Part shown: positions 26,580 through 35,994 of the stretch, piece by piece
Layout of the letters: each line of letters starts with the position of its first letter
Numbering within the stretch: the first letter of the stretch is position 1
DNA from: Bacteroidetes bacterium GWF2_41_31
GTDB lineage: Bacteria; Bacteroidota; Bacteroidia; Bacteroidales; F082
Assembly: GCA_001769215.1 (NCBI GenBank)
Contig: MEOL01000020.1
Location: forward strand, 52,716-116,715
Direction of reading: 5' to 3'
Length of the DNA stretch: 64,000 nt
The notes under the pieces: model-generated
The model's input: only the letters and a program-made list of their open reading frames with translations
The model's database searches: none
What the model was told of the DNA's origin: nothing
Made by a program: the position numbers and the translations under genes

Positions 26580-27893
26580 ATGGAAAGTTTGCTCGTTTTT
26601 GTGCCAAAGAAGTCCAGTCGGGTGCGGTATGTATTCAGGCTGGTGTTTAATGATTTGTTAAAATTACCCTTTTCCCTGACCTCCGACCTGGATGCATTCC
26701 AGTCGTCGGATTTACATAAACTGGTGTATGGAGAAAAACCCTGGTCCGACGATTTATTTTTTAAGTCATCAGGTTTGCTTTTTCAAAGAGGTATTGATTC
26801 AGTCGAATTGAATGCTTTTGACTATGAAGGGTTAAAGGCATTTTTTCCTGTGCATAATGCCGACTCGGCTTTGCCATTCGACGTGTTTTCTTCCATCTTT
26901 TATCTGGTTTCAAGGTATGAGGAATATCAACCCTACGTACCCGATAAGTATGGAAGGTTTACGGCGCATCTGAGCGTTAGTTCCAGGTTGGGTATTTTGC
27001 AAAAACCCATGGTCAATATTTGGGCTTTGATGGTAAAAAAAATTATCCAGGACAGATATCCCACCATTGTTTTTCCTGTTCGGCACTACCGTTTTGTGCC
27101 TACCTATGACATCGACTCGGCTTTTGCCTATCGACAAAAGGGATTGGTACGGTCGATGGGTGGTTATCTGCTGGCACTAAAAGATCTTGATTGGGAAGAT
27201 ATGTTTTACCGAACCCGTGTACTCCTCGGACGGGCAAGAGATCCTTTCGATACCTTTGATTTACAAATTGAATACCAGAAAAAATATCAACTTAAACCTG
27301 TGTATTTCATTCTATTCGGGCATTACGGACAATACGACAAAAACATCAATACCCGAAACCGTACTTTTCGGTTTTTGATTAAAAGGATACACGACTATGC
27401 CAGGATTGGTATTCATCCCTCTTACAATACAGGAGAATACCCGGAATTGTTGCACGAGGAAATTTCCTTGCTTGAGAAAGTGGTAAATAATGAAATTACC
27501 ACTAGCCGGCAGCATTTTCTCAGGCTCATGTTGCCGCACACCTACCGCAATTTAATTGAAGAAGACATCTCGGATGATTACACCATGGGCTACGCCGCAT
27601 TGCCTGGTTTCAGGGCCGGAATTTGCGATTCATATCATTTCTACGACCTGGATATGGAAGTGGAAACAAAATTGCGGATACATCCTTTTATGGTCATGGA
27701 CGGTACCTTACGCGATTATATGAAATTAACCCCTGCGGATGCCATTGCCCAGATAGCTGCTTTGATTGAGGAGGTGAGAAAGGTAAATGGCACTTTTATC
27801 TCCCTGTGGCATAATGAATCGTTAAGCGAAGAGAAGCGCTGGAAAGGATGGCGAACGGTCTATGAGGCTTTAATTCAGAAAGCCTTGCCCTGA
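26580..27893 (+). CDS. Polysaccharide deacetylase-like protein
   Basis: 437 aa with no signal peptide. An N-terminal domain of ~150 residues (RVRYVFRLVFNDLL, YLVSRYEEYQPY) precedes a NodB-like region with the metal-binding Asp pair in FVPTYDIDSA, GIHPSYNT in place of the usual His-x3-His segment, and a C-terminal LWHNES. This arrangement is common in Bacteroidota surface-polysaccharide loci. It probably removes acetyl groups from a glycan or its precursor. It is followed 44 bp later by a FemAB-like transferase, so the two may act on the same envelope product. Confidence 0.8.
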   Translation: MESLLVFVPKKSSRVRYVFRLVFNDLLKLPFSLTSDLDAFQSSDLHKLVYGEKPWSDDLFFKSSGLLFQRGIDSVELNAFDYEGLKAFFPVHNADSALPFDVFSSIFYLVSRYEEYQPYVPDKYGRFTAHLSVSSRLGILQKPMVNIWALMVKKIIQDRYPTIVFPVRHYRFVPTYDIDSAFAYRQKGLVRSMGGYLLALKDLDWEDMFYRTRVLLGRARDPFDTFDLQIEYQKKYQLKPVYFILFGHYGQYDKNINTRNRTFRFLIKRIHDYARIGIHPSYNTGEYPELLHEEISLLEKVVNNEITTSRQHFLRLMLPHTYRNLIEEDISDDYTMGYAALPGFRAGICDSYHFYDLDMEVETKLRIHPFMVMDGTLRDYMKLTPADAIAQIAALIEEVRKVNGTFISLWHNESLSEEKRWKGWRTVYEALIQKALP

Positions 27894-27937
27894 CAATATC
27901 TTCCTTCGCCTGAATTTATTTGAAAAAATACATCGTC

Positions 27938-28876
27938 ATGAGAAAAATAAAGTATCTTAAAAACGAAGAAATTAACAAGAAAAAGTGGGATGCTTGTATC
28001 ACCCATGCTTTTAATGGCAATACCTACGCTTATTCCTGGTATTTGGATATCATCCATCCCAATTGGAGCGCATTAGTAGAGGAAGAATATGTCAGGGTGA
28101 TGCCGCTTCCGGTGAAGCAAAAATATGGCGTAACTTATTGCTATCAACCTTATTTCGCCCAACAGTTGGGTGTGTTTTCTGTAAGTGTGCTTACCCCCGA
28201 TATAGTAACCGAGTTTATCAGTAAAATTCCTGATTTTATCAAGGTGATCGACATGAACCTGAATAGTTTCAGTAATCCTGATTCTAAAAAATACTCGGTC
28301 GACCTGAGCAATAATTACATGCTTGATCTCATTCAGGAATATCCACGTCTTTCGGCCAAATACCGTTCTAATACCAAAAGAAACCTAAAGACGGCAGAAA
28401 AAAGTAAACTTACTTTAATGAAAGGAGTGGGACATGAAGAGATTATTACCTTGTTTAGAAACCACCGGGGCCGGGGTATGACCAAATGGCGCGATGAACA
28501 CTACCAGGTCCTCAGCCGTCTGATGTACACAGCCATTTATCAGGGGCAGGGTATTACCTATGGAGTTTATAGTGAACGAAATGAGCTGATTTCAGGTGCG
28601 TTTTTTCTGAATAACAAACAGAAGCTCGTTTTTCTTTTTTCAGGAACCAATGCCGAGGGAAGAAGTTCATCGGCTCTTACTTTTCTCATCGATTCAGTTA
28701 TAAAAGAATACTCCCCGGGTAAAATGATTCTGGATTTTGAAGGATCGAACAACGTCAACCTGGCCAGGTTTTATGCCGGTTTTGATGCCAAACTTACCCA
28801 TTATTACCGACTTAAATTGAATCGCCTGAGCCCGGTGGGAAACTTGTTGTTTAAGGTGGCTGCGATGCTGAAATAA
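27938..28876 (+). CDS. FemAB/GNAT-like acyltransferase
   Basis: 312 aa from the ATG at 27938. An upstream TTG at 27920 is less likely, as it adds only six residues. Features fitting the FemAB/GNAT superfamily: the N-terminal WDACITHAFNGNTYAYSWYL segment, the AKYRSNTKRNLKTAEKS basic stretch and the C-terminal ILDFEGSNNVNLARFYAGFD signature with GAFFLNN and FLFSGT strands. It probably transfers an aminoacyl or acyl group to an envelope substrate. The exact reaction is unknown. It shares a transcription unit with the deacetylase-like gene. Confidence 0.75.
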   Translation: MRKIKYLKNEEINKKKWDACITHAFNGNTYAYSWYLDIIHPNWSALVEEEYVRVMPLPVKQKYGVTYCYQPYFAQQLGVFSVSVLTPDIVTEFISKIPDFIKVIDMNLNSFSNPDSKKYSVDLSNNYMLDLIQEYPRLSAKYRSNTKRNLKTAEKSKLTLMKGVGHEEIITLFRNHRGRGMTKWRDEHYQVLSRLMYTAIYQGQGITYGVYSERNELISGAFFLNNKQKLVFLFSGTNAEGRSSSALTFLIDSVIKEYSPGKMILDFEGSNNVNLARFYAGFDAKLTHYYRLKLNRLSPVGNLLFKVAAMLK

Positions 28877-29013
28877 GTGAATGTTTGGGATAGCGGTTCA
28901 CGACTTTGAATCAAGTCGTTTAATGCGCTCTTGATTGCATATGGTAAGTTATGTTGCATTTTCTCACTCGAACAGAAAAATTTAATAAATGACGCTTAAT
29001 TGAAATATTTGAC

Positions 29014-29036
29014 TACATTTGTATCCAAGTAGATAC
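29014..29036 (+). promoter_or_regulatory. Promoter -7 box and overlapping operator-like inverted repeat of a toxin-antitoxin operon
   Basis: TACATTTG (29014-29021) is an exact -7 box. It is overlapped by the inverted repeat GTATC-6 bp-GATAC (29021-29036), placed where an antitoxin repressor would block transcription. The toxin ATG follows at 29044. Confidence 0.5.
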
Positions 29037-29043
29037 AGTATTA

Positions 29044-29366
29044 ATGTTTTTTATTGAGAAAACGACTGAATTCGATAAATGGATATTAAAGTTAAAAGAC
29101 TTGAAAGCCAAGTCAATAATACTATTTAAAATTCAGAAACTAGAAATCAACGACCAACTGGAGATTGCAAACCTGTTGGTGACGGAATTAGAGAAATGCG
29201 AGTAAATTTTGCTAGTGGATATCGAGTTTACTTCAAAGAAAAAGATGGAAAAATAATTGTTTTACTAATTGGCGGAAATAAATCATCTCAACAAAAGGAC
29301 ATTTTGAAAGCGAAAGAAATCTGGAAGCAATTAACAAATAGAAAAAATGGGAACTTCAAAATTTGA
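29044..29366 (+). pseudogene. RelE/HigB-like addiction-module toxin, frameshifted
   Basis: The first frame reads MFFIEKTTEFDKWILKLKDL up to a stop at 29205. From 29160 the -1 frame continues the family sequence: GDCKPVGDGIREMRVNFASG, then YRVYFKEKDGKIIVLLIGG and QQKDILKAKEIWKQL, to a stop at 29366. One base is missing near 29157-29160, so the toxin of about 107 residues is split. The C-terminal frame overlaps the antitoxin start by 20 bp, as in intact operons. Either the toxin is inactivated or the base is a sequencing error. The -1 site shows no classic slippery heptamer. Confidence 0.85.
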
Positions 29367-29631
29367 CATAGCGGATTATTTGGACAGTAAAGAAATGATT
29401 GCTGAGTATCTCAATACTGTTTTAGAAGAAGGAGATAACACAGATGTAATTAATGCGATTGGTCATATTGCAAAAGCGATAGGAATGACCAAAATATCTG
29501 AAGAAACAGGTTTGAGCAGACCGAGCTTATACAAAGCTTTGTCGGACGGGGCTAAGCCACAATTTTCAACAATAATGAAAGTTTTAAAAGCCATTGGAGG
29601 ACAACTTCAAGTGAATCCAATGTCTGCCTAA
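29347..29631 (+). CDS. Addiction-module antidote protein, HTH type
   Basis: 94 aa. The family start MGTSKFDIADYLDSKEMIAEYL and the helix-turn-helix MTKISEETGLSRPSLYKALS identify the antitoxin that pairs with Gp49-like/RelE toxins (COG3636 type). It should repress its own operon. It is intact although the toxin gene directly upstream carries a frameshift. Confidence 0.9.
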   Translation: MGTSKFDIADYLDSKEMIAEYLNTVLEEGDNTDVINAIGHIAKAIGMTKISEETGLSRPSLYKALSDGAKPQFSTIMKVLKAIGGQLQVNPMSA

Positions 29632-29763
29632 AAATATAACGACACCACAATAATGGTGATAAGTAATTGCTTATTCTCGACCATTTCTGAGAACCCGTAA
29701 GGATTTTCTGTTTGGTGTGTACTTCCCCATCCAACTACTTATAGCCCGAACCGTTGACCTGAA

Positions 29764-31086
29764 TTAAGGATCATTTTCCGCGTTGTCAAATAATTTTGAT
29801 TTCAGTCCGGCAATTCTTTTTACTTCCACTTTTACCTGCTTGATATGTCCATAATTTGTAGCAAGGTAAATGAGTGGGTTAACCATATTGCCCGAAAGAC
29901 GCCTGATGACCGATTTGGTGCTGTAGAACTTCTTCCTGGCATTAACTTTGCCTAGTTGAAGTTCGTAAGGAGTCATGTTTTTGGGCTTAAAAACCACCGT
30001 GTTGTGGTCGTAATATTTCCAATCAGTGGTAGTAAGGCGATTTTCACTTTTCAGATTGTCATATGTTTTTGTTCCCGGATAAGGCGTTAACACGTTGAAT
30101 GATACGGTATTTACTTTATTTTTAATCAGGAACTCAACGGTATGGTCGAAAACCTCTCTGGTGTCGCTATCAAAACCAAAAACCATGGAGGCATGAATGA
30201 GGATTCCCATTTTTTTTATCTTTTTAAAGGCATTTTCCAGGTGATCAATATCCTTGATGGCCTTGCGCATGGTTTTGAATTGTTCCTCTGCTACGCTTTC
30301 AATACCGAAAAAAAGCATTTTGCAACCACTTTCTGCGGCCAGTTGAATCAATTCATCGTCGGCCACGAGCAACGAAACCGAAGCCTGTCCCACCCACTTG
30401 ATTTTTAGCGGTTTGATGGCCCTGAATAATTCTTTGGCGTACTTTGGACTTCCAATGATGTTGTCGTCCAGAAAAATAAACCGTTTTGAACCGGATTCCT
30501 TAATGTCGCGTACCACATTTTCGATGGGCACGTGCCTGATTTTCTCACCAAAAAGGTTGGTTACGCAACAAAAATCGCAGTGGTACGGACATCCACGGGT
30601 AGTGAGAATGGGGATCAAACTAAACCGCCGGCTTTGGAAAATTTTCTTAAAATCCTTGTGGATGTATTTCCCCAAATCAGGGATTGGGTCGTGGTAGGTT
30701 TTTTTCAGTTGGTTGTTTTGAAAATCACCTATGAGCGTTTCCCACACGCCCTCGGCTTCTCCAATGACTACACTGTCTGAATGTTGGAGGGCTTCATCGG
30801 GAAGAATGGTGGGGTGTACCCCGCCCAGGATCACCGTTTTGCCTCGGTTTTTAAACTCCCGGCAAAGGTCGTACGATCTTGGCGCGTTGGCCGTCATGCA
30901 ACTGATGCCAACCAGATCGCAGTCCTGATCCAGGTCGATGGGTTCGGTTTCTTCCTCAACAATCGTGACCTCATGTTCTTTTGGAGTTAGCCCTTCCAAA
31001 ATATAGAGGGCAAGTTGTGGCATCATAAGTCCTTTGTTGGTTCTTCTGTGTGCGTCTGTTGCGGGAGATATAAGTAATATTTTCAT
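29764..31086 (-). CDS. B12-binding radical SAM enzyme
   Basis: 440 aa. N-terminal B12-binding-like Rossmann region (residues 1-~140: ILLISPATD, VGISCMTANAPRSYDLC, ILGGVHPT). The radical SAM core follows with the cluster motif RGCPYHCDFC, and then a C-terminal segment with an SVIRRLSGN sequence. It belongs to the large cobalamin-dependent radical SAM group, mostly methyltransferases and related C-C bond enzymes. The substrate cannot be deduced. It stands alone, with no obvious pathway neighbours. Confidence 0.9.
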   Translation of the reverse strand: MKILLISPATDAHRRTNKGLMMPQLALYILEGLTPKEHEVTIVEEETEPIDLDQDCDLVGISCMTANAPRSYDLCREFKNRGKTVILGGVHPTILPDEALQHSDSVVIGEAEGVWETLIGDFQNNQLKKTYHDPIPDLGKYIHKDFKKIFQSRRFSLIPILTTRGCPYHCDFCCVTNLFGEKIRHVPIENVVRDIKESGSKRFIFLDDNIIGSPKYAKELFRAIKPLKIKWVGQASVSLLVADDELIQLAAESGCKMLFFGIESVAEEQFKTMRKAIKDIDHLENAFKKIKKMGILIHASMVFGFDSDTREVFDHTVEFLIKNKVNTVSFNVLTPYPGTKTYDNLKSENRLTTTDWKYYDHNTVVFKPKNMTPYELQLGKVNARKKFYSTKSVIRRLSGNMVNPLIYLATNYGHIKQVKVEVKRIAGLKSKLFDNAENDP

Positions 31087-31384
31087 GAAAGCGCGATGAA
31101 ATATTTTCTCCCTTCATTAAATATAAATTTAAGGTGCAGACTTGTCCGGGAGAACGTGGAAAAGGTACAGATTGGTAGCCGAAATGAGCGGTTTTACCGG
31201 CGGTAAAATTAGCAAAACCCGGGCAATAAAGCAACCGGCTATCAGATATCGTTTTTCTATGTGATTTTTATTAAAACTTTGAAGGTAATGTCGACCCGGA
31301 TGTGCTTTGCTTACTTCGGTATATCATTTTGAGAAATGAACAATTAACTCTTTCGACAGGAGAGTGAATTTCATAATCTATTAA

Positions 31385-33034
31385 TTACCGATCCTTCCAT
31401 CTGTCTATTTCGAGGTAAACAGTATCGGCAAATCCAACATAAAGTGTTCGGTTGGGGATTTCTTCACCATATTGATTTACTTCAACTGTGTGCCAGCCAC
31501 CACGGGTGATTTTAAAATCCATCTTGTTGCCATGGGTGGCGAACGTAAGCACCGGCCTTCCATCGGTTAACCTTCCAAAAATGAGCTGCCGGTCTTCAGG
31601 GTTCCAACCATTAAAATCGGGAGCCAGAAAGATTTGGTCGTTAACCGGTGTGTTAGCGGGGATTTTGTCGATGACTATTGTAACCTGATCCATTTCTTTT
31701 TCTGGTATGTCCTTCCAGTTGTCGATGGCGAGAGTAAGTGTGTCGAAATCCTGGTAGTTGTATTGATAGGGTCGAATGTCGGATCCATTGGCATCCACCT
31801 GGGTCGATTCCCATGAACCACGGGTGATCCTAAATTCAAAATCACCATTCCGCCTGGGCAGGTTGATAAAATATCTGCCTGTGGCATCCTTCCAAAATTT
31901 ATAACGCAACTTCCCTGGATCCCAGTCGTTAAAACTGCCTGAAATATACAGCTTGGCATTTTCGGGTGTTGATTCCGGGACGCGATCCAATATAATGGTC
32001 ATGTCATCATCACCGCTACCACCCATATCTTTCCATCTGTTGACAGTTAGAACTACCGTATCGGCATTCTCAAGATTGGTCTGCCGGTTCGAGATATCAT
32101 ACCCGTTTTTATCCACCTCTACGGTACTCCAGTCTCCTCTCGTGATTTTATAATCCAGCATAAATTTCTTTCGGGGAAGCGAATAAAACAACTGACCTTC
32201 ATTGTTTCGCTGAAACTGGTAGTTTTTATCACCTGGTGCCCATGAATTCAGGTTGCTGGCGAAAAAAACAGGATCGGTGCCAGGTGTGTTTTTCGGCAGA
32301 TGACTAATCAAAAGTACCACCCTGACGGGTTTGTTCTCGGGCTTGTCGGTCCAACCTTTCACAGAAACTTTTATGGTATCTTTTTTTCCAAATTCCATGG
32401 TGCGGTTTGAAACCTCATTTCCAAACTCATCCGATTCGGAGGACGACAACGAACCCCTGGTGAGTTTATACTCCAGGTTGTTTACTCCGGGCGGTCGGTC
32501 GATGGTGATGTACCGCGTTCCTGAGCTGGTTATTTTTGTTATGGAGGCATCGTCCGGATCCCATGAGTTCAGGTTGCTGGCCAGGGCTATCACATCATCT
32601 TCAGGTGTGTTTTCAGGTACATCCTCAATTACAATGGTCAAACGCGGACAGTTCGCCGGATCCAGGTCGTTCCAACTTTCAATGTTGTTTGACACCGTAT
32701 CTTCATCAGCAGTAAATAGTTCCCTGTTGTTGATTTCGTCACCGCAGATGTCTTTTTCAACAGTAGTCCAGTCGCCTCTCGTAAACTTGTAATCAATTTT
32801 TCCAAAACCCGGAGGCAAGGTAATATAATAATTGCTGTCGGCCGCGAGGCTTAATTGGTATTTGGCATCACCCGGATCCCAATCGTTAAAGTTTCCGGTG
32901 ATGTAGATGGGCTGTCCTTTAGGCGTGTTTTGTGGTATGGATTCCACCCTGATGGTTACCCTTTGGCAGGAAGCCAGAAAAATCAAGCCAACTGCCAGAA
33001 GAATTAACATTGGTTTATTGATCTTTGTTCTCAT
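31385..33034 (-). CDS. Lipoprotein with five tandem starch-binding-like (E-set/CBM) repeats
   Basis: 549 aa. Lipobox FLASC with Cys at residue 23. The rest is five repeats of ~105 residues, each with a P.NTP start, a glycogen-binding-like strand (ITGNFNDWDPGD, ASNLNSWDPDD, ASNLNSWAPGD, ISGSFNDWDPGK, APDFNGWNPED), a TRG.W..VE core and a G..I.NR turn. The FN.WDP motif is that of AMPK1-CBM/CBM48-type domains that bind alpha-glucans. No catalytic domain is present, so it is a binding or display protein. Its start overlaps the upstream regulator gene by 4 bp, placing it in one operon with a LytS/LytTR pair. Confidence 0.82.
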   Translation of the reverse strand: MRTKINKPMLILLAVGLIFLASCQRVTIRVESIPQNTPKGQPIYITGNFNDWDPGDAKYQLSLAADSNYYITLPPGFGKIDYKFTRGDWTTVEKDICGDEINNRELFTADEDTVSNNIESWNDLDPANCPRLTIVIEDVPENTPEDDVIALASNLNSWDPDDASITKITSSGTRYITIDRPPGVNNLEYKLTRGSLSSSESDEFGNEVSNRTMEFGKKDTIKVSVKGWTDKPENKPVRVVLLISHLPKNTPGTDPVFFASNLNSWAPGDKNYQFQRNNEGQLFYSLPRKKFMLDYKITRGDWSTVEVDKNGYDISNRQTNLENADTVVLTVNRWKDMGGSGDDDMTIILDRVPESTPENAKLYISGSFNDWDPGKLRYKFWKDATGRYFINLPRRNGDFEFRITRGSWESTQVDANGSDIRPYQYNYQDFDTLTLAIDNWKDIPEKEMDQVTIVIDKIPANTPVNDQIFLAPDFNGWNPEDRQLIFGRLTDGRPVLTFATHGNKMDFKITRGGWHTVEVNQYGEEIPNRTLYVGFADTVYLEIDRWKDR

Positions 33035-33807
33035 TTGTCAATCCAATTTAAAAATTCAGGAACCTTTACCCGGCTGATGAGCACTGGTTCACGAGTGATC
33101 GGTTCTAATTCTAGGTGAAGGCGGCTGTTAAAATACTTGCTTATTTTTTTTATGGACGAAATATGGACCAGGTAACTGCGGTTTGCCCTGAAAAAAATGG
33201 ATGGATCGATCATCTCAGCCAATTGATCGAGTGCATAATTGATGAAATATCGCTTGTTGTTTTCTGTAACAAGCAGTACCTCATTGTCTTCAGCTTTAAA
33301 ATAGGCCACCTCCGTGATGTCGATTTGTTTGATCTGGTCGCCGATGCGGGTGATAAAACGTGATTTATAACGGGTCTTGTGAAGTTGAAGCAATTGTTCA
33401 ATCTGTTCCAATCGCAGCACAGTTTCTTTGTTGCTAACCTTACCGCCCAACGAGCGAAACTTGTCTAGTGCAGAGTTAAGTTCAAGTTGCTTCACCGGTT
33501 TTAAAAGGTAATCAATGCTGTTGACTTTAAATGCCTGAATGGCGTATTCGTCGAAGGCCGTGGTAAAAATTACAGGTATTGTCGCTTTGATATGCTTAAA
33601 AATTTCAAAACTTAATCCATCAGAAAGTTGAATGTCGAAAAACATCAGGTCGGGTTCAGGATGGTTGTTAATCCAATGGATGGTATCCTCCACCGTGTCG
33701 ATGCAATCCATCACAAGGATGTCGTGCCCACACTGAGCAAGCAAGCGTTTCAACTCGCTTTGCGCGTGAGGCTCATCTTCAACTATCAACACTTTAATCC
33801 GGTTCAT
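33031..33807 (-). CDS. LytTR-family response regulator
   Basis: 258 aa. Receiver domain with E10-D11 pocket, phospho-acceptor D58 (LMFFDIQLSDG), FTTAFDEYA switch and the LLKPV lysine. The C-terminal LytTR DNA-binding domain (YFKAEDNEVLLV, FRANRSYLVHI) runs from about residue 150. It lies between the kinase gene (31 bp upstream) and the repeat lipoprotein (4 bp overlap), so the three are cotranscribed. The lipoprotein is probably part of the same signalling or response unit. Confidence 0.94.
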   Translation of the reverse strand: MNRIKVLIVEDEPHAQSELKRLLAQCGHDILVMDCIDTVEDTIHWINNHPEPDLMFFDIQLSDGLSFEIFKHIKATIPVIFTTAFDEYAIQAFKVNSIDYLLKPVKQLELNSALDKFRSLGGKVSNKETVLRLEQIEQLLQLHKTRYKSRFITRIGDQIKQIDITEVAYFKAEDNEVLLVTENNKRYFINYALDQLAEMIDPSIFFRANRSYLVHISSIKKISKYFNSRLHLELEPITREPVLISRVKVPEFLNWIDK

Positions 33808-33838
33808 GTTGTCGTTTTTTTGTATAAGTTCTACAAGG

Positions 33839-34870
33839 TCAAATTAATGGAATTTTTACCACAAAATTTTCTCCGCTATTAAAAATTTCAATTGTTCTAT
33901 CCGTTAGAAACCCATACCGGTTGCTTATATTTTTCAATCCCAATTCGGTGCTAAACTCTTTTGTATGTTTGAGCAGGATACTATTTTTAACTACCAGCAT
34001 TTTATCTTCGATAAAAATATCGATTTGAAGTGGATTCTTCCTCGAAATAACATTGTGTTTAATGGCGTTTTCGATGAGCAACTGAATCGTAAGGGGCGCA
34101 ATGCGGAAGCCGGGATTGTTGTGCTGCAGGTCTAAAATCACTTCCAGGTTTTTATCAAACCTCAACTGCACCAGGTTGATGTAGGACTTGGCAAACTCAA
34201 GTTCATTACTTAACAGGATCAATTCCTTGTCCCTGTTTTCGAGAATATACCGATAAACGTCTGCCAACTCCCTGACGAAATGCCCGGCATTTTCCTGATT
34301 TTCATAAATAAGTGATGACAAAGTGTTCAGGCTGTTGAACAGGAAATGAGGGTTTAACTGCGACCGCAACAATTCGAACCTGTATTCAGCATTCTCTTTT
34401 TTAAAACGTTCGAGTTCTGCCAGGCTGAACCTCCACTTATTTAAAAGAAATACGCTCAACTCTGATACCACAGCGATCAGCACGGCGGTAACCACCAAAG
34501 CCCCGATAATTATCTCATCTGCTAATGCAATATAATCTATGCGACCCAGCAGAAACCGGACTCCCCAACGTAACACCATTACTAAGATGATGGCAATGAG
34601 GCTATTTGATAAAAATTGAAGGAGGAATCGTTGGGCCGGATGTTGATCCCAATCCAAGGAAGTTTTCAACCGCTTGTTAAAGAAAAAAAGAATTTCAAAA
34701 ACCGCGTAGGTAAGAAAAATGGATATCAGGTAATTGTTAATTGGCTGAAATAAAGGGTAGTTTTTATATACCAGGCTGAAAATAATATCCAGGATAAAAT
34801 TGAATATGATCCCCAGGTAAAAACCGTAACTATATCGAAGCCATCTGTTTATTTTAAACCCGTTATCCAT
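33839..34870 (-). CDS. LytS-type membrane histidine kinase
   Basis: 343 aa. Four hydrophobic segments fill the first ~150 residues with almost no periplasmic domain. Then come a short coil, the kinase box LRSQLNPHFLFNSLNTLSSL and an ATPase domain with N-box TIQLLIENAIKHN and LGLKNISNRY. The canonical DxGxG G1 box is replaced by a divergent VVKNSILLKH stretch, which is common in this short family. It probably phosphorylates the regulator encoded 31 bp downstream. Confidence 0.92.
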   Translation of the reverse strand: MDNGFKINRWLRYSYGFYLGIIFNFILDIIFSLVYKNYPLFQPINNYLISIFLTYAVFEILFFFNKRLKTSLDWDQHPAQRFLLQFLSNSLIAIILVMVLRWGVRFLLGRIDYIALADEIIIGALVVTAVLIAVVSELSVFLLNKWRFSLAELERFKKENAEYRFELLRSQLNPHFLFNSLNTLSSLIYENQENAGHFVRELADVYRYILENRDKELILLSNELEFAKSYINLVQLRFDKNLEVILDLQHNNPGFRIAPLTIQLLIENAIKHNVISRKNPLQIDIFIEDKMLVVKNSILLKHTKEFSTELGLKNISNRYGFLTDRTIEIFNSGENFVVKIPLI

Positions 34871-35014
34871 TTTTCGATTATCTCATTTTTAATCCCATGT
34901 GTTGTAAGATCAATAAATCATTACCAGATACGTGTGATCAAAAATACACATTCCGGGCATCTGAGCACTATTTCAATGAACTGTTTGTTACCAGGAGTTT
35001 ATTTACAAGGGCAA

Positions 35015-35392
35015 TTAACGCAGTACCAAATGCTCGTTGGATTCAGTATGTTCAATGGTTTGAGCGAAAACGACTTCCTTGTCTTTTACAATTTCAAAGG
35101 TATATTCGCCCATTGGAAACTGACCGATGTCGTATTTTAAATCGATAAGCGCCCATGATTTATAGCTTTTTTGGTACAAGATTTTGTTATTTTCTTTTAC
35201 CCTGATTTTCACCTGATCGCCAACGTGTTTAGCTACTTTTACGTTAACCAGCGAGTTGTTGTCCATAAATATGGAGGCTCGTAAATCGGTAGTAACATAC
35301 GAACACGAATCAGGGGAATCTGATTGAGGAAATTGTGCAAAACTGAAAGTGGCTATTAATGCCAGCGACAAGGTTAGGATGATGGTTTTCAT
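35015..35392 (-). CDS. Small secreted protein, Ig-like fold
   Basis: 125 aa with a clear signal peptide (MKTIILTLSLALIATFSFA). The mature part is beta-rich with alternating strands (VKIRVKENNKILYQKSYKS, GEYTFEIVKDKEVVFAQTI), like the short Ig-like secreted proteins of Bacteroidota. No named family is certain and the function is unknown. It lies upstream of the kinase operon on the same strand, 144 bp away. Confidence 0.75.
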   Translation of the reverse strand: MKTIILTLSLALIATFSFAQFPQSDSPDSCSYVTTDLRASIFMDNNSLVNVKVAKHVGDQVKIRVKENNKILYQKSYKSWALIDLKYDIGQFPMGEYTFEIVKDKEVVFAQTIEHTESNEHLVLR

Positions 35393-35994
35393 GTTTTCTA
35401 TTTTTTATGGTGAATTAATAATTTCAGAAGCAAAACTAGTCCGGGAAGGCAGGTTTTGAAATGAAAAAGCTGTGAAGTTCATTTTTGGGAGAGTGAAGTT
35501 TAAGATAGGAGGTGGAAAGGTAGTAATTATATGTTAGCTTTACGAGCCAGTTCAATCGCAATCGGTTAAAATGCGTGTCTTTTATTAGAATTTAAGCACT
35601 TTCCCCGAAAGAGGATTAAAAATCACTCCGATTACTTCCATCTGTTGTTAACTTGTTGATCGGTAACTTCTGGTAGAGCTATTTATTCTCCAACAAAAAA
35701 AAACAAATACCTTACGAACTTAATAGGTTTTTGATTTAAAGAATAGTGAAAAAGGTTTTTTTATTTTGTCTTAATAGTTGCAAATATTAATATATTTGTT
35801 TTAGGATTTTGTTTTCAATTCTTTAAAGAGTAACTGATGAACAATTAATATATGTGTTATTGAAGATAAAACTCTAAATATACCTGCTAGTTTGCCGGAG
35901 TAAAAGGAGTAAGTAAAATTAATTGAATACGAGAATTTAAATTTTTGATTTTTTTTAACTCACTATAATTACTTAACCTTAAAAACTTTTATTC
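35393..35994. other. AT-rich intergenic region between divergent genes
   Basis: No gene seen. It holds a probable promoter for the beta-helix gene: TTTG (35765-35768) and an exact -7 box TATATTTG (35791-35798), 22 bp apart. This leaves an unusually long leader of about 190 nt before the ATG at 35995, in which I see no recognised riboswitch. Confidence 0.5.
35765..35798 (+). promoter_or_regulatory. Probable promoter of the beta-helix gene
   Basis: TTTG, 22-bp spacer, TATATTTG. The spacer is slightly longer than usual. Confidence 0.45.

Noticed and set aside
29150..29165. Programmed -1 frameshift in the toxin gene
   Set aside because: No slippery X-XXY-YYZ heptamer or downstream structure is evident at the junction. 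Deletion or sequencing error is simpler.
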